64,000 nucleotides of DNA, taken from positions 186,001-250,000 of the forward strand of contig JACKDW010000002.1 of the NCBI GenBank assembly GCA_020633295.1. Direction: 5' to 3'. The DNA is from Myxococcales bacterium (GTDB lineage Bacteria > Myxococcota_A > Polyangia > Nannocystales > Nannocystaceae). The notes below the pieces were generated by a model, which searched no databases, had not been told where the DNA came from, and worked only from the letters and a program-made list of their open reading frames with translations. How positions within the stretch are numbered: position 1 is the first letter of the stretch; every line of letters starts with the position of its first letter. This document shows, one piece after another, positions 1 to 11,398 of this stretch. The position numbers and the translations under genes are program-made.

Positions 1-16
1 CGGGAGGGATGCTGCG

Positions 17-1661
17 ATGACGCGCGATACCTCGAACAGGTGGTGCTTGATCGTCTCGCTGTGCGCGGTGATGGGATGCGAGCACGGTCATGATCACGCG
101 CCGGGGGACCACGGAGACGACCACGGACACCCGCACGGCGAAGCGGCCCACGACGAAGCGGCCCACGACGACGAAGGCGGTCACGGTCACGGTCACGAGC
201 ACGCCGAGGACGCCATCGGCATCACGCGCTGGACCGACACGCTCGAGCTGTTCGCCGAGCACCCGCCGGCGTCACCGGGCAGCAGGTCGAGTTTCTCGCC
301 CACCTCACGATTCTGGACGGCTTCCAGGCGCTCACGCAGGCGACGGTGACCCTGACGCTGACGGGCCCCGAGCAGGTCGAGGCGCGGGTCGACGCGCCGC
401 TGCGCCCGGGCATCTTCCGCCCGACCCTGACCGCGCCGCGCCCGGGGACCTACGCCGGCGCGCTGCGGGTCACCGGGCCCCAGGCCCGGGACACGATCGA
501 CGGCTTCGAAATCGTGGTGCAGCCCGCCGAGGCGCACCACGCCGACGACGAGGCCGAGGCGGGCCCGGAGCCGATCAGCTTCCTCAAGGAGCAGCAGTGG
601 CAGGTCCCGTTCGCGACCGCGTTCGCGCGCGCGGGCGCGCTCGACCCGACGATCGAGGTCCCCGGCGAGGTCGCCACGCCGCCGCGCGGACAGGCCGAGG
701 TCAGCGCCGCGATCTCCGGGCGCGTCGTCGCGGCCGAGGGCGGGCTCCCAACGCCGGGGCAGCAGGTCACGCGCGGGCAGCTGCTCGCCTCGATCGCGCC
801 GGCGCCCTCCTCCCCCGAGCAGGGCGCGAACACGAGCTACGCGGTCACGGCCGCCGAGGCGCGCGTCGAGACGGCCCGCGCCGCGCTCGCCCGCGCGGAG
901 CGGCTGATCGCCGATCGAGCGATCCCGCAGCGCCAGGTCGACGAGGCGCGGCGCGAGCTCGGGGTCGCGCAGAAGGCTGTCCGTACAGCCAGGCGCGCAC
1001 GGGGCATGTTCTCCGGCGCCGTCAGCGGGCGCGGCGGCGGCAGCTACCGGCTGACCGCGCCGATCGACGGCGTCGTCGTCGACGTCCACGCGTCCGACGG
1101 CATGACCGTGACGGTCGGCGACCCGCTGGTGCACATCATCGACCTGCGCGAGCTGTGGATCCGCGCCCGCGTACCCGAGCAAGACGCCGCCGCGATCAAC
1201 CCGACGCGCGACGCCGCGTACACGCTGCTCGGCGCCAGGGACTGGACGCCGCTGCGCCTCTCGGGCGAGCAGCCCACCGCCGCGCTCGTCACCGTGGGCC
1301 GCACGGTCGACCCGACGAGGCGCACCGTCGACGTCATCTACAGCCTGAACAACGAAACGCCCGACGAGCGGCTGCGCGTGGGCGCGATGGCCCGCGTGGC
1401 CGTGCCGGCGGGCCCGCGCTGGGAGGGCGTCATCGTGCCGCGTGACGCGGTGCTCGACGACGACGGGCGCAGCGTCGTCTACGTGCAGGTCGAGGGCGAG
1501 GCGTTCGAGGAGCGCGCCGTGCGTCTGGGCCCGCAGGCCGGCGGCGAGCTCGGGATCGAGCAGGGCGTCGCCGCGGGTGAGCGCGTCGTCACCCGCGGCG
1601 CCGCCGTGATTCGCCTGTCTGAACGCGCAGGCTCGGCCCCAGCCCACGGACACGTGCACTG

Positions 1662-1662
<1 letters not shown>
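17..1662 (+). CDS. RND heavy-metal efflux periplasmic adaptor (CusB/HlyD-like), interrupted by a frameshift
   Basis: This is the membrane-fusion subunit of a tripartite metal efflux pump, linking the inner-membrane RND pump to an outer-membrane channel. The ATG at 17 has a GGGAGGG Shine-Dalgarno sequence at 2-8. The N-terminus is a lipoprotein signal (lipobox ending MGC) followed by a His/Asp-rich stretch that probably binds metal. The first reading frame stops at 347-349. The adaptor homology (TGQQVEFLAHLT, then the barrel-sandwich and beta-barrel regions) continues in another frame from about 262 to 1662. One lost base, or two gained, near 262-270 would join them into a protein of about 548 residues. 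A GTG at 346 overlaps the first stop (GTGA), so coupled reinitiation is possible, but it would drop the lipid anchor. The gene overlaps the pump gene by one base. It is either a sequencing error or a genuinely broken gene. Confidence 0.8.
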
Positions 1663-4769
<3,107 letters not shown>

Positions 4770-4860
4770 TTGCATCGCGCGACGAGTCGGAGTCACATGG
4801 CGGGAACACCATTTCCGCCTGTTCAGAAAACCCCAAATTAACTTGCGCTTGGCTTCGCAG
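4770..4860. other. Low-GC junction or scar between pump gene and WD40 fragment
   Basis: This short stretch is clearly less GC-rich than its surroundings; 4796-4851 is roughly half A+T by eye. It joins an intact gene to a headless WD40 coding fragment. It looks like a recombination or insertion scar. I could not identify it as the terminal repeat of any particular element. Confidence 0.35.
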
Positions 4861-5466
4861 GTGGAGTTCTCGCCCGACGGGGCACGCCTGGCGACCGGCA
4901 GCTTCGACCGGACCGCGCGGCTCTGGGACGCGCGCACCGGCGAGCTGCTCGCCACCCTCCGCGGCCACGCGGAGGAGGTCGTCTCGCTCGTCTACTCGCC
5001 CGACGGGTCGCGCGTCGCGACGGGCAGCTTCGACGGGACCGCGAAGATCTGGGACGCGCGCACCGGCGAGCTGCTCGCCACCCTCCGCGGCCACAACCGC
5101 GCGCTCTCCGATCTCATCTACTCGCCCGACGGTCGCGTGCTCGCGAGCGCGAGCGGCGATCACACCGCGAGGCTCTGGGACGCGGAGACCGGCGCGCTCG
5201 TCACCGAGCTCACTGACCGCGTCGGCCTCCGCCAGCCCGACGGCGCGATCACGTGGCCGATCCCGCCGGCGGCCTTGACTCGCGTCGGGTGCGAACGCCT
5301 GCGCGCCTTCGACGAGGCGGAGCGCGCCGCGACGCGGGGGCTTGCGCGGCGCTGCTCCGCGGTCCGGACGGCGCGCCCCCGTGACCGCGCGGCCGACAGC
5401 GAGCGCGCCCGCGCGCGAGCGTCGCCGGCGCCGCCCTGCGCCCGACGGCCCCGCGCGGGCGCCTGA
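4861..5466 (+). pseudogene. WD40-repeat protein C-terminal fragment
   Basis: The frame open from 4729 to 5466 encodes about three WD40 blades, with repeated FSPDG/YSPDG, TGSFDRTARLWD and TGELLATLRGH motifs, between about 4861 and 5220. A tail resembling the last segment of bacterial WD40 proteins follows (PIPPAALTRVGCERLRAF). Nothing upstream encodes the rest of a seven-bladed propeller, a kinase or an NTPase. The only in-frame start, a GTG at 4729, lies inside the RND pump gene without a ribosome-binding site. After about 5320 the translation is Arg/Ala-rich and unlike a real protein. I read it as the 3' remnant of a much larger WD40 protein left after a deletion or insertion. An expressed short propeller fragment is less likely. 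Confidence 0.6.
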
Positions 5467-5507
5467 TGATTTCTCGAGCGCGCGGGCCGGCGCGTCGTGA
5501 TATCTGT

Positions 5508-5533
5508 CTGCACGGACAGCTCCTGTCGTGCAG
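5508..5533. promoter_or_regulatory. Inverted repeat upstream of the VOC gene
   Basis: Arms CTGCACGGACAG (5508-5519) and CTGTCGTGCAG (5523-5533) are complementary apart from one bulged G, with a three-base loop. The repeat ends about nine bases before the GTG/ATG start of the following gene. It could therefore be an operator or a 5' RNA hairpin masking the ribosome-binding site. It also lies after the WD40 remnant, so a leftover terminator is possible. Confidence 0.4.
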
Positions 5534-5541
5534 AATGATCC

Positions 5542-6312
5542 GTGATGGTGGTGGAGCGCGCGAGCTCGAGCGGCGTGCTTACCTGGGTCGACCTCGCGAC
5601 CTTCGACGTCGCGGCGGCCCGGCGCTTCTACGCGCGCGTGTTCGGCTGGACCTACTCCCTGGACCACGCTGGCTACGTGCAGTGCGCCGCGCGCGGCTGC
5701 CCGAGCGCGGCGCTCTACACGATGCCGGCGTTCTTCGAGCGGATCAACATGCCGTCCTTCTGGATGAGCTACGTCGCCGTCGCGGAGCTCGACTGGGTCG
5801 TCGAGACCGCGCGTACGCTCGGCGGGCGCGTCGAGCTCGAGGAGCGCGGCGCGTTCGGCAAGATCGCGCTGATCCGCGACCCGAGCGGCGCCGGCTTCAC
5901 CTGTCACGAAGGTCAGTGGATGCAGTCGCCGCGCGACCCGACCCGGCACGGTCGCTGGGCGTGGAGCGAGCTGCTCGTCTCCGAGCTCGCGGCGGTCCGC
6001 AGCTTCTACGCCGAGCTGTTCGGCTGGCGCGTCACGGCGCTCGGGGGCGAGCGCCACGCGATCCTCGACGGGCGCGGCGAGACGATCGCGACGATCCAGG
6101 TCGCGTCGACCGACGTGAAGGGCGGCGCGGACTTCTGGGCGGTGTACTTCGCGGTCGACGACCGCGCCGCGGCGGCGCGCGCGGTCGAGGACGCCGGCGG
6201 CCAGCTGCTCGGCGAGCACGTCAACGCCGAGGGCGTGCACCTGCTCGCGCGTGACGACCAGGGCGCGGCCTTCTTCCTGAGCGAGACGACGACCCGAGCG
6301 TTCTGGGGCTAG
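5542..6312 (+). CDS. VOC-superfamily (glyoxalase/bleomycin-resistance fold) protein, two domains
   Basis: A protein of 256 residues made of two vicinal-oxygen-chelate modules. The first runs from about residue 12 to 125 (TWVDLATFDVAAARRFYARVFGW opens it); the second from about 138 to 250 (WSELLVSELAAVRSFYAELFGW opens it). Each has the FYARVFGW/FYAELFGW signature of the glyoxalase/extradiol-dioxygenase fold. Two-module members of this type are common in actinobacteria and myxobacteria, and most lack a known substrate. Start GTG 5542 or ATG 5545; neither has a strong ribosome-binding site, and an inverted repeat sits just upstream. It lies between the efflux pump and the copper repressor, but nothing in the protein ties it to copper. 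Enzyme activity is not predictable. Confidence 0.85.
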   Translation: MMVVERASSSGVLTWVDLATFDVAAARRFYARVFGWTYSLDHAGYVQCAARGCPSAALYTMPAFFERINMPSFWMSYVAVAELDWVVETARTLGGRVELEERGAFGKIALIRDPSGAGFTCHEGQWMQSPRDPTRHGRWAWSELLVSELAAVRSFYAELFGWRVTALGGERHAILDGRGETIATIQVASTDVKGGADFWAVYFAVDDRAAAARAVEDAGGQLLGEHVNAEGVHLLARDDQGAAFFLSETTTRAFWG

Positions 6313-6371
6313 GCGCCCGGGCGCGACGCGGGCGAGGCGGCCCAGCCCTGGGTCGGCGGCGACGCGCGCCC

Positions 6372-6420
6372 TTGACATCGGCGCGCGCCTCTTCACAATA
6401 TACCCCTACGGGGTACTAGT
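6372..6420 (+). promoter_or_regulatory. csoR-copA promoter with CsoR-type G-tract operator
   Basis: A -35 TTGACA lies at 6372-6377 and a -10 like CACAAT at 6394-6399, spaced 16 bp. The perfect inverted repeat TACCCCTACGGGGTA (6401-6415) begins directly after the -10 and overlaps the expected transcription start. Palindromic C/G tracts flanked by TA are the known operator type of CsoR/RcnR repressors. The arrangement implies repression by blocking polymerase, with release by cuprous ion. Confidence 0.85.
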
Positions 6421-6435
6421 ATCCCTCGACGCGCG

Positions 6436-6717
6436 ATGATGAACGCCGAGACGAAGAACAAGGTCCAGGCCCGGCTCAAGCGGGTCGCCGGGCAGGTGTC
6501 CGGGATCCAGCGGATGGTCGACGACAATCGCTACTGCGTGGACGTGCTGATGCAGATCTCGGCGGCCCGCGCCGCGCTCGCCAAGGTCAGCAAGCTGCTG
6601 CTCGAGTCGCACATCCAGACCTGCGTCACCGGGGCCTTCGAGAGCGACGACGCGCGCGAGCGCGCCGCGAAGATCGAGGAGCTCGTCCGGGTGTTCGACA
6701 AGCACTGCAGCTGCTGA
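6436..6717 (+). CDS. csoR: CsoR-family copper-sensing transcriptional repressor
   Basis: A 93-residue all-helical metal-responsive repressor. The Cu(I)-binding trio of the CsoR family is present at the expected spacing: C34 (in NRYCVDVL), H59 and C63 (ESHIQTCV). The family helix RLKRVAGQVSGIQRMV lies near residues 13-28. Extra cysteines at the C-terminus (HCSC) are unusual and could bind further metal. Start ATG 6436 is followed by a second ATG. The gene sits directly downstream of the G-tract operator and 11 bp before the copper ATPase gene, so the two probably form an autoregulated operon. Copper is the best guess; nickel/cobalt (RcnR) and sulfide (CstR) relatives have a different residue set. 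Confidence 0.92.
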   Translation: MMNAETKNKVQARLKRVAGQVSGIQRMVDDNRYCVDVLMQISAARAALAKVSKLLLESHIQTCVTGAFESDDARERAAKIEELVRVFDKHCSC

Positions 6718-6728
6718 GCAGGATCGCG

Positions 6729-9197
6729 ATGACCCACGACCACCAAGACCACGCGCACGCCCACGCCTGCTGCCACGTCCACCCAGACGCGGCCCCGCCG
6801 CGCGACCCCGTGTGCGGCATGACGGTCGCCGCAGACGGCCCGCATCACTACGAGCACGAGGGGCGCACGTACCGCTTCTGCTGCGCGCGCTGCCGGGAGA
6901 AGTTCGCGGCCGAGCCGTCGCGGTACCTCGGTGAAGCCGCGAGCGCGCCCGCCCGAGCTGTCCCCCCAGGCGCCGTGTTCACCTGCCCCATGCACCCGGA
7001 GGTCGAGCAGCGCGGGCCCGGCGACTGCCCGAAGTGCGGCATGGCGCTCGAGGCCAAGGGCGTCCCCGCCCTCGCGACGCGCACCGAGTGGACGTGCCCC
7101 ATGCACCCCGAGGTGGTGCAGGACGGGCCCGGCGACTGCCCGAAGTGCGGCATGGCGCTCGAGCCACGCGCCGTGACCGTCGAGGAGGAGGACAACCCGG
7201 AGCTGCGCGACATGACGCGGCGCCTGTGGTTCTCCGCCGCGCTCTCGCTGCCGCTCGTCGCGCTCGTGATGATCGACATGGTCCCCGGCGCGCCGATCTC
7301 GAGCGCGCTCCCGGGCCGCGCTCGCGTGTTCATCGAGCTGGCGCTCGCGACCCCGGTGTGCCTGTGGTCGGCGTGGCCGTTCTACGTCCGCGCGGTCCGA
7401 TCGGTGCAGCACCGCAGCCTCAACATGTTCACGCTCATCGGGCTCGGGGTGCTCGTCGCCTACGTCTACAGCCTGATCGCGACGCTCGCGCCCGGCGTGT
7501 TCCCCGAGTCGTTCCGCGGCCACGGCGGCGAGGTCGCGGTCTACTACGAGGCGGCGGGCACCATCGTCACGCTCATCCTGGTAGGCCAGGTGCTCGAGCT
7601 GCGCGCGCGCAGCAAGACCGGCGCGGCGCTCAAGCAGCTGCTGGGCATGGCGGCCAAGACCGCGCGCCTGATCCGTGCGGACGGGCGCGAGGAGGACGTG
7701 CCGCTCGACCAGGTCGCGGTCGGCGATCGGCTCCGCGTCCGCCCCGGCGAGAAGATCCCGGTCGACGGCGAGGTGCTCGAGGGCGCGAGCCACGTCGACG
7801 AGTCGATGGTGACGGGCGAGCCGATCCCGAGCGAGAAAGCGCCGGGCGACGCGGTCATCGGCGCCACGATCAACGGGACCGGCGCCCTCGTGATGCGGGC
7901 CGAGCGAGTCGGCGCCGAGACGCTGCTCTCGCGCATCGTCACGATGGTCGCCGAGGCCCAGCGCAGCCGCGCGCCGATCCAGCGGCTCGCCGACGTCGTC
8001 GCGTCCTACTTCGTCCCGGCGGTGATCGGCTCCGCGCTCGTGACCTTCGTCGTCTGGGCGATCCTCGGCCCCGACCCCGCCATGGCCCACGCGCTGATCA
8101 ACGCGGTGGCGGTGCTGATCATCGCCTGCCCGTGCGCGCTCGGGCTGGCGACGCCGATGTCCATCATGGTCGCGACGGGGAAGGCCGCGTCGCTGGGGGT
8201 GCTGTTCAAGAACGCCGAGGCGATCGAGCTCCTCCGCGAGGTCGACACACTAGTGGTCGATAAGACAGGTACGCTCACCGAGGGGCGGCCCGAGCTCGCC
8301 GCGGTCGAGCCGACCGCGGGGACGGAGGAGCGCGCGCTGCTGCGCCTCGCGGCGGCGCTCGAGCGCGGCAGCGAGCACCCGCTCGCGGCGGCGATCGTCC
8401 GCGGCGCGGAGGCCCGCGGCCTCGAGCTGCCGCGCGCCGACGAGTTCGACGCGGTCACCGGGAAGGGCGCGCGCGGCACGGTCGAGGCGCGCGCGGTCGC
8501 GCTCGGGAACCGGGCGATGATGGCCGAGCTCGGCGTCGACCCGGAGCCGCTCGAGGCGCGCGCGGAGGCGCTGCGCGCCGAGGGCCAGACCGTGATGTTC
8601 GCGGCGATCGACGGCGCGCTCGCCGGGCTCGTCGGCGTCGCGGACCCGATCAAGGTGAGCACGCCCGAGGCGATCAAGGCGCTGCACGCCGAGGGCCTGC
8701 GCGTCGTCATGCTCACCGGGGACAGCCAGACGACGGCCGAGGCGGTCGCGGCGAGGCTCGGCATCGACGAGGTCATCGCGGGCGTGCTGCCCGACGAGAA
8801 GGCGGCGCGGGTCAAGGCGCTGCAGGACGAGGGCCGCGTCGTGGCGATGGCCGGCGACGGGATCAACGACGCGCCCGCGCTCGCGCGCGCGCACGTGGGC
8901 ATCGCCATGGGCACCGGCGCGGACGTGGCGATGGAGAGCGCCGGCGTGACGCTGGTGAAGGGCGACCTCCGCGGGATCGTGCGCGCGCGCAAGCTCTCGC
9001 GCAGGACCATGGCGAACATCCGCCAGAACCTGTTCTTCGCGTTCGCCTACAACTCCGCCGGCGTCCCGATCGCGGCGGGCGTGCTGTACCCGGTGTTCGG
9101 GCTCCTGCTCTCACCGATGTTCGCGGCGGCGGCGATGAGCCTGAGCTCGGTGTCGGTGATCGGGAACGCGCTGCGCCTGCGGAGCGCCGAGGTGTGA
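6729..9197 (+). CDS. copA: Copper-translocating P-type ATPase (CopA-like) with YHS and two heavy-metal-binding domains
   Basis: An 822-residue P1B ATPase exporting Cu(I) across the inner membrane. Order: His/Cys-rich tail (residues 1-20), YHS domain (about 25-67, with DPVCGM and FCCARC), two consecutive HMBD modules (about 84-108 and 122-144, each CPMHPEV...GPGDCPKCGMALE), then eight membrane helices with catalytic domains. The CPC ion-binding motif is at C467-C469, the phosphorylated aspartate is D511 in DKTGT, SEHPLAAAIV is the HP locus and GDGIND starts near G709. No classic CxxC HMA domain is present; YHS plus duplicated HMBD takes its place. It lies 11 bp after csoR in the same operon. 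The hairpin at 9216-9239 probably ends the transcript. Confidence 0.95.
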   Translation: MTHDHQDHAHAHACCHVHPDAAPPRDPVCGMTVAADGPHHYEHEGRTYRFCCARCREKFAAEPSRYLGEAASAPARAVPPGAVFTCPMHPEVEQRGPGDCPKCGMALEAKGVPALATRTEWTCPMHPEVVQDGPGDCPKCGMALEPRAVTVEEEDNPELRDMTRRLWFSAALSLPLVALVMIDMVPGAPISSALPGRARVFIELALATPVCLWSAWPFYVRAVRSVQHRSLNMFTLIGLGVLVAYVYSLIATLAPGVFPESFRGHGGEVAVYYEAAGTIVTLILVGQVLELRARSKTGAALKQLLGMAAKTARLIRADGREEDVPLDQVAVGDRLRVRPGEKIPVDGEVLEGASHVDESMVTGEPIPSEKAPGDAVIGATINGTGALVMRAERVGAETLLSRIVTMVAEAQRSRAPIQRLADVVASYFVPAVIGSALVTFVVWAILGPDPAMAHALINAVAVLIIACPCALGLATPMSIMVATGKAASLGVLFKNAEAIELLREVDTLVVDKTGTLTEGRPELAAVEPTAGTEERALLRLAAALERGSEHPLAAAIVRGAEARGLELPRADEFDAVTGKGARGTVEARAVALGNRAMMAELGVDPEPLEARAEALRAEGQTVMFAAIDGALAGLVGVADPIKVSTPEAIKALHAEGLRVVMLTGDSQTTAEAVAARLGIDEVIAGVLPDEKAARVKALQDEGRVVAMAGDGINDAPALARAHVGIAMGTGADVAMESAGVTLVKGDLRGIVRARKLSRRTMANIRQNLFFAFAYNSAGVPIAAGVLYPVFGLLLSPMFAAAAMSLSSVSVIGNALRLRSAEV

Positions 9198-9215
9198 GCG
9201 CGCGCGGCTCGTCGT

Positions 9216-9239
9216 CGACGCGCCTTGCGAGGCGCGTCG
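9216..9239. terminator. Hairpin between convergent copA and cysteine-repeat lipoprotein gene
   Basis: Perfect nine-base arms CGACGCGCC (9216-9224) and GGCGCGTCG (9231-9239) with the six-base loop TTGCGA. It lies 18 bases after the copA stop and 11 bases after the end of the opposite gene. There is no T-run, so it is a GC-rich bidirectional hairpin rather than a canonical intrinsic terminator. Confidence 0.6.
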
Positions 9240-9249
9240 GCCCGCGCGC

Positions 9250-11061
9250 TCACTGCCCGACGTTGTAGCCGCGCCACTGGCCGCCGGCGCTGTCGACGAC
9301 CCACACCTTGCCGGCGGCGTAGCTCAGGCTGAAGTGCGAGTCGAAGGACGTGCCGGCGCCGTTGAGCACCGTCGTGTCGACGCGCGTGCCGGTCTCGTCC
9401 CAGGCCGAGAGGTTCGTCTCGGAGTAGGTGAAGTAGTAGCCGCTCGAGGTCGCCACGCCGCGGTTCTGCGGGTAGGTGTCCTCGTTGAACAGCGCGCCGA
9501 AGCCGTTGAACGCGATCGTCCCGATGTTGCCGCCGTTCTGGTCCCAGCGCGTCAGCGTGCCGCCCTCGAACGCGATGAGCTCGTCGCGCGTCGCGTCGTA
9601 GACGACCGAGCTCTGCGCGTCGAGCGGGCCGCCCTGGAGCAGCTCCGCGTTGATGAACACGCCAGGGCCTGTCTGCTCGCGCAGCTGCGGGCTGTTGTAG
9701 CCGCGGGCGAACACCGGCATGCTCCCGTCGCCCTTGACGAAGACGCTGCGCATGTCGATCCCCGGGGCGTAGTTCTGCTGAAACACGCCGTTGCTGTTAT
9801 AGCGCGCGAGCCGGTTCCCCGCCTGACCGCCGCCCGACGAGCTCCAGAACTCGACGCCGTCCCAGGCGAGCGTCATCCGCGTCGAGCTCAGCTGCGCGGA
9901 GTCGGTGAAGTTCATGCTCGCGTCGTAGTCGTCGAGCAGGAAGACCTCGCCGAGCGGCTCGCACATGCCGTCGACGCAGGCCTCGCCGTCGCCGCAGGGC
10001 ATGTCGCAGCCGCCGCAGTGGTTGGGGTCGTAGTTCGTGTTGACGCACATGCCGGCGCACTCGATCGTGCCGCCGCCGCACAGCAGCTGACACTGACCTG
10101 CGTTGCACACCTGGTCGACCTCGCAGGCCACCCCGCAGCCGCCGCAGTTCATGGGGTCGACGTCGACGTCGACGCACAGCCCGCCGCACTCGAGCGAGCC
10201 GCCGCCGCACTCGAGCCCGCACACGCCCGCGTTGCACACCTCGCCGGGCCCGCACGCGACGCCGCAGTCGCCACAGTTCATGGGGTCGACGTCAGTGTCG
10301 ACGCACAGCCCGTCGCACTCGACGGTCCCGCCCGCGCAGTCGAAGCCGCACACGCCCATGACGCAGACCTCGCCGTCAGCGCAGGTCCCTCCGCAGATGC
10401 CACAGTTGTTCGGGTCGTTGTTGATGTCGACGCACAGGCCGTCACAGGCCACGGTGCCGCCGATGCACTCGAAGCCGCACGCGCCGCCCGAGCACACCTC
10501 GTCGGGGCCGCAGGCCGTCCCGCAGCCGCCGCAGTTGTTCGGGTCGAGGTTCGTGTCGACGCACAGGCCGTCACACTCGGTGGTGCCGCCGACGCAGTCA
10601 GAGCCGCACGCGCCGCCCGAGCAGCTCTCGCCGGGCTCACACTGCGCCCCGCAGCCGCCGCAGTTGGCCGGGTCGACCTGCAGGTCGACGCACGCGTCGC
10701 CGCACTGCGTCGAGCCGCCGAAGCACTGCAGGCCGCACACGCCGTCCGAGCAGATCTCGCCGTCGGCGCACGCGACCCCGCAGCCGCCGCAGTTGTCCGG
10801 GTTAAACCCGACGTCGACGCACTGCCCGGCGCACTCCTCGAGCTCCGGCGGGCACGCCGGCCCCGCCGTCGTCGCGCCGACCGTCGTCGTCGTCGACTCG
10901 TCGCTCGTGGTGCCCGTCGTCTCCGTGTCCGCCGCGGTCGCGCTCGAGGTCCCCTCGCTGTCGCCGCACGCGGTCACGCCGAACGCCAGCGTCAGCGCCG
11001 CCAGCGCGTGAGTGGTCGCTTGGAACTGTAGCCTGCTCATGAGCTTCACCATCACCTTCAT
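9250..11061 (-). CDS. Cysteine-rich repeat lipoprotein (seven 43-aa repeats plus C-terminal beta domain)
   Basis: A secreted lipoprotein. The signal peptide ends in the lipobox GVTAC followed by GDSEG, then a Ser/Thr/Ala linker of about 45 residues. Next come seven tandem repeats of about 43 residues (129 bp), each built on CVDxxxDPxNCGGCGxxCxxGExCxxGxCG with about eight cysteines, occupying roughly 9955-10860. The last 230 residues lack cysteine repeats and resemble a small beta-propeller-like domain; no family was recognised. ATG at 11061 (MKVMVKLMSRLQ) or 11040 (MSRLQFQ) gives a sensible signal. Longer in-frame starts up to 11286 would place charged repeats before it. A shared promoter motif sits 35 bp upstream. 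Similar STIGMA/disulfide repeats are widespread in myxobacterial surface proteins; function unknown. Confidence 0.85.
   Translation of the reverse strand: MKVMVKLMSRLQFQATTHALAALTLAFGVTACGDSEGTSSATAADTETTGTTSDESTTTTVGATTAGPACPPELEECAGQCVDVGFNPDNCGGCGVACADGEICSDGVCGLQCFGGSTQCGDACVDLQVDPANCGGCGAQCEPGESCSGGACGSDCVGGTTECDGLCVDTNLDPNNCGGCGTACGPDEVCSGGACGFECIGGTVACDGLCVDINNDPNNCGICGGTCADGEVCVMGVCGFDCAGGTVECDGLCVDTDVDPMNCGDCGVACGPGEVCNAGVCGLECGGGSLECGGLCVDVDVDPMNCGGCGVACEVDQVCNAGQCQLLCGGGTIECAGMCVNTNYDPNHCGGCDMPCGDGEACVDGMCEPLGEVFLLDDYDASMNFTDSAQLSSTRMTLAWDGVEFWSSSGGGQAGNRLARYNSNGVFQQNYAPGIDMRSVFVKGDGSMPVFARGYNSPQLREQTGPGVFINAELLQGGPLDAQSSVVYDATRDELIAFEGGTLTRWDQNGGNIGTIAFNGFGALFNEDTYPQNRGVATSSGYYFTYSETNLSAWDETGTRVDTTVLNGAGTSFDSHFSLSYAAGKVWVVDSAGGQWRGYNVGQ
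9955..10860 (-). repeat. Seven in-frame 129-bp tandem repeats encoding NCGGCG modules
   Basis: The unit is 129 bp (43 codons), verified by the spacing of consecutive DPxNCGGCG codons (for example 10661 to 10790). It occurs seven times in the cysteine-rich lipoprotein gene. The copies have diverged mainly at the variable loop residues while cysteine and glycine codons are conserved, as expected for selection on disulfide-bonded modules. Confidence 0.85.
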
Positions 11062-11095
11062 CCGTCGCCACCCGCAGGTAGGGCTCCTCGATAAA

Positions 11096-11111
11096 ATGTT
11101 CTTTAGGACAT
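11096..11111 (-). promoter_or_regulatory. Palindromic ATGTC-type promoter motif, site A
   Basis: On the + strand this reads ATGTTCTTTAGGACAT, and on the gene's strand ATGTCCTAAAGAACAT. It lies in an AT-rich island inside GC-rich DNA, 35 bases upstream of the cysteine-repeat lipoprotein start. It matches site C (19407-19422) in length and flanks (TCGATAAAA before, ATA after). It is probably a promoter or operator shared by several secreted-protein genes. Confidence 0.6.
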
Positions 11112-11141
11112 ATACACGACGCGGCGGCGCGGCCGGTCGGC

Positions 11142-11240
11142 GCGTCTCCTCGACAGGGCCCGCGGCCGCGCAGACACGAGCGCGGTCCGCCGTCTCGTCG
11201 CCAGGGCCCGCGGCCGCGCAGACGCGAGCGCGGTCCGCCG
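11142..11240. repeat. Two 48-bp tandem repeats in the intergenic region 11062-11398
   Basis: The block around CAGGGCCCGCGGCCGCGCAG recurs at 11154 and 11202, a 48-bp period, with few differences. The whole 337-bp gap between the lipoprotein start and the next gene holds only the promoter motif and this GC-rich repeat. I see no gene in it. Confidence 0.7.
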
Positions 11241-11398
11241 CGACCGAGCCCGCGTCACGCGCGTGCAACATGCACCTTCTGAACATCTTCGAGACAGGAC
11301 GGCTGCGGGCGAGCGAGGCTCGTCGCGCGCGCGCCGCCGCGGCCCCGTCGCCAGCGCGCCGGGGCTCGCGACGCGCCCTCGCCTCGCGCGTGCGCCAG

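Noticed and set aside
11142..11286. N-terminal extension of the cysteine-repeat lipoprotein containing DRARVCAAAGP repeats
   Set aside because: It lies beyond the promoter motif and would precede the signal peptide; it is a translation of the 48-bp intergenic repeat.
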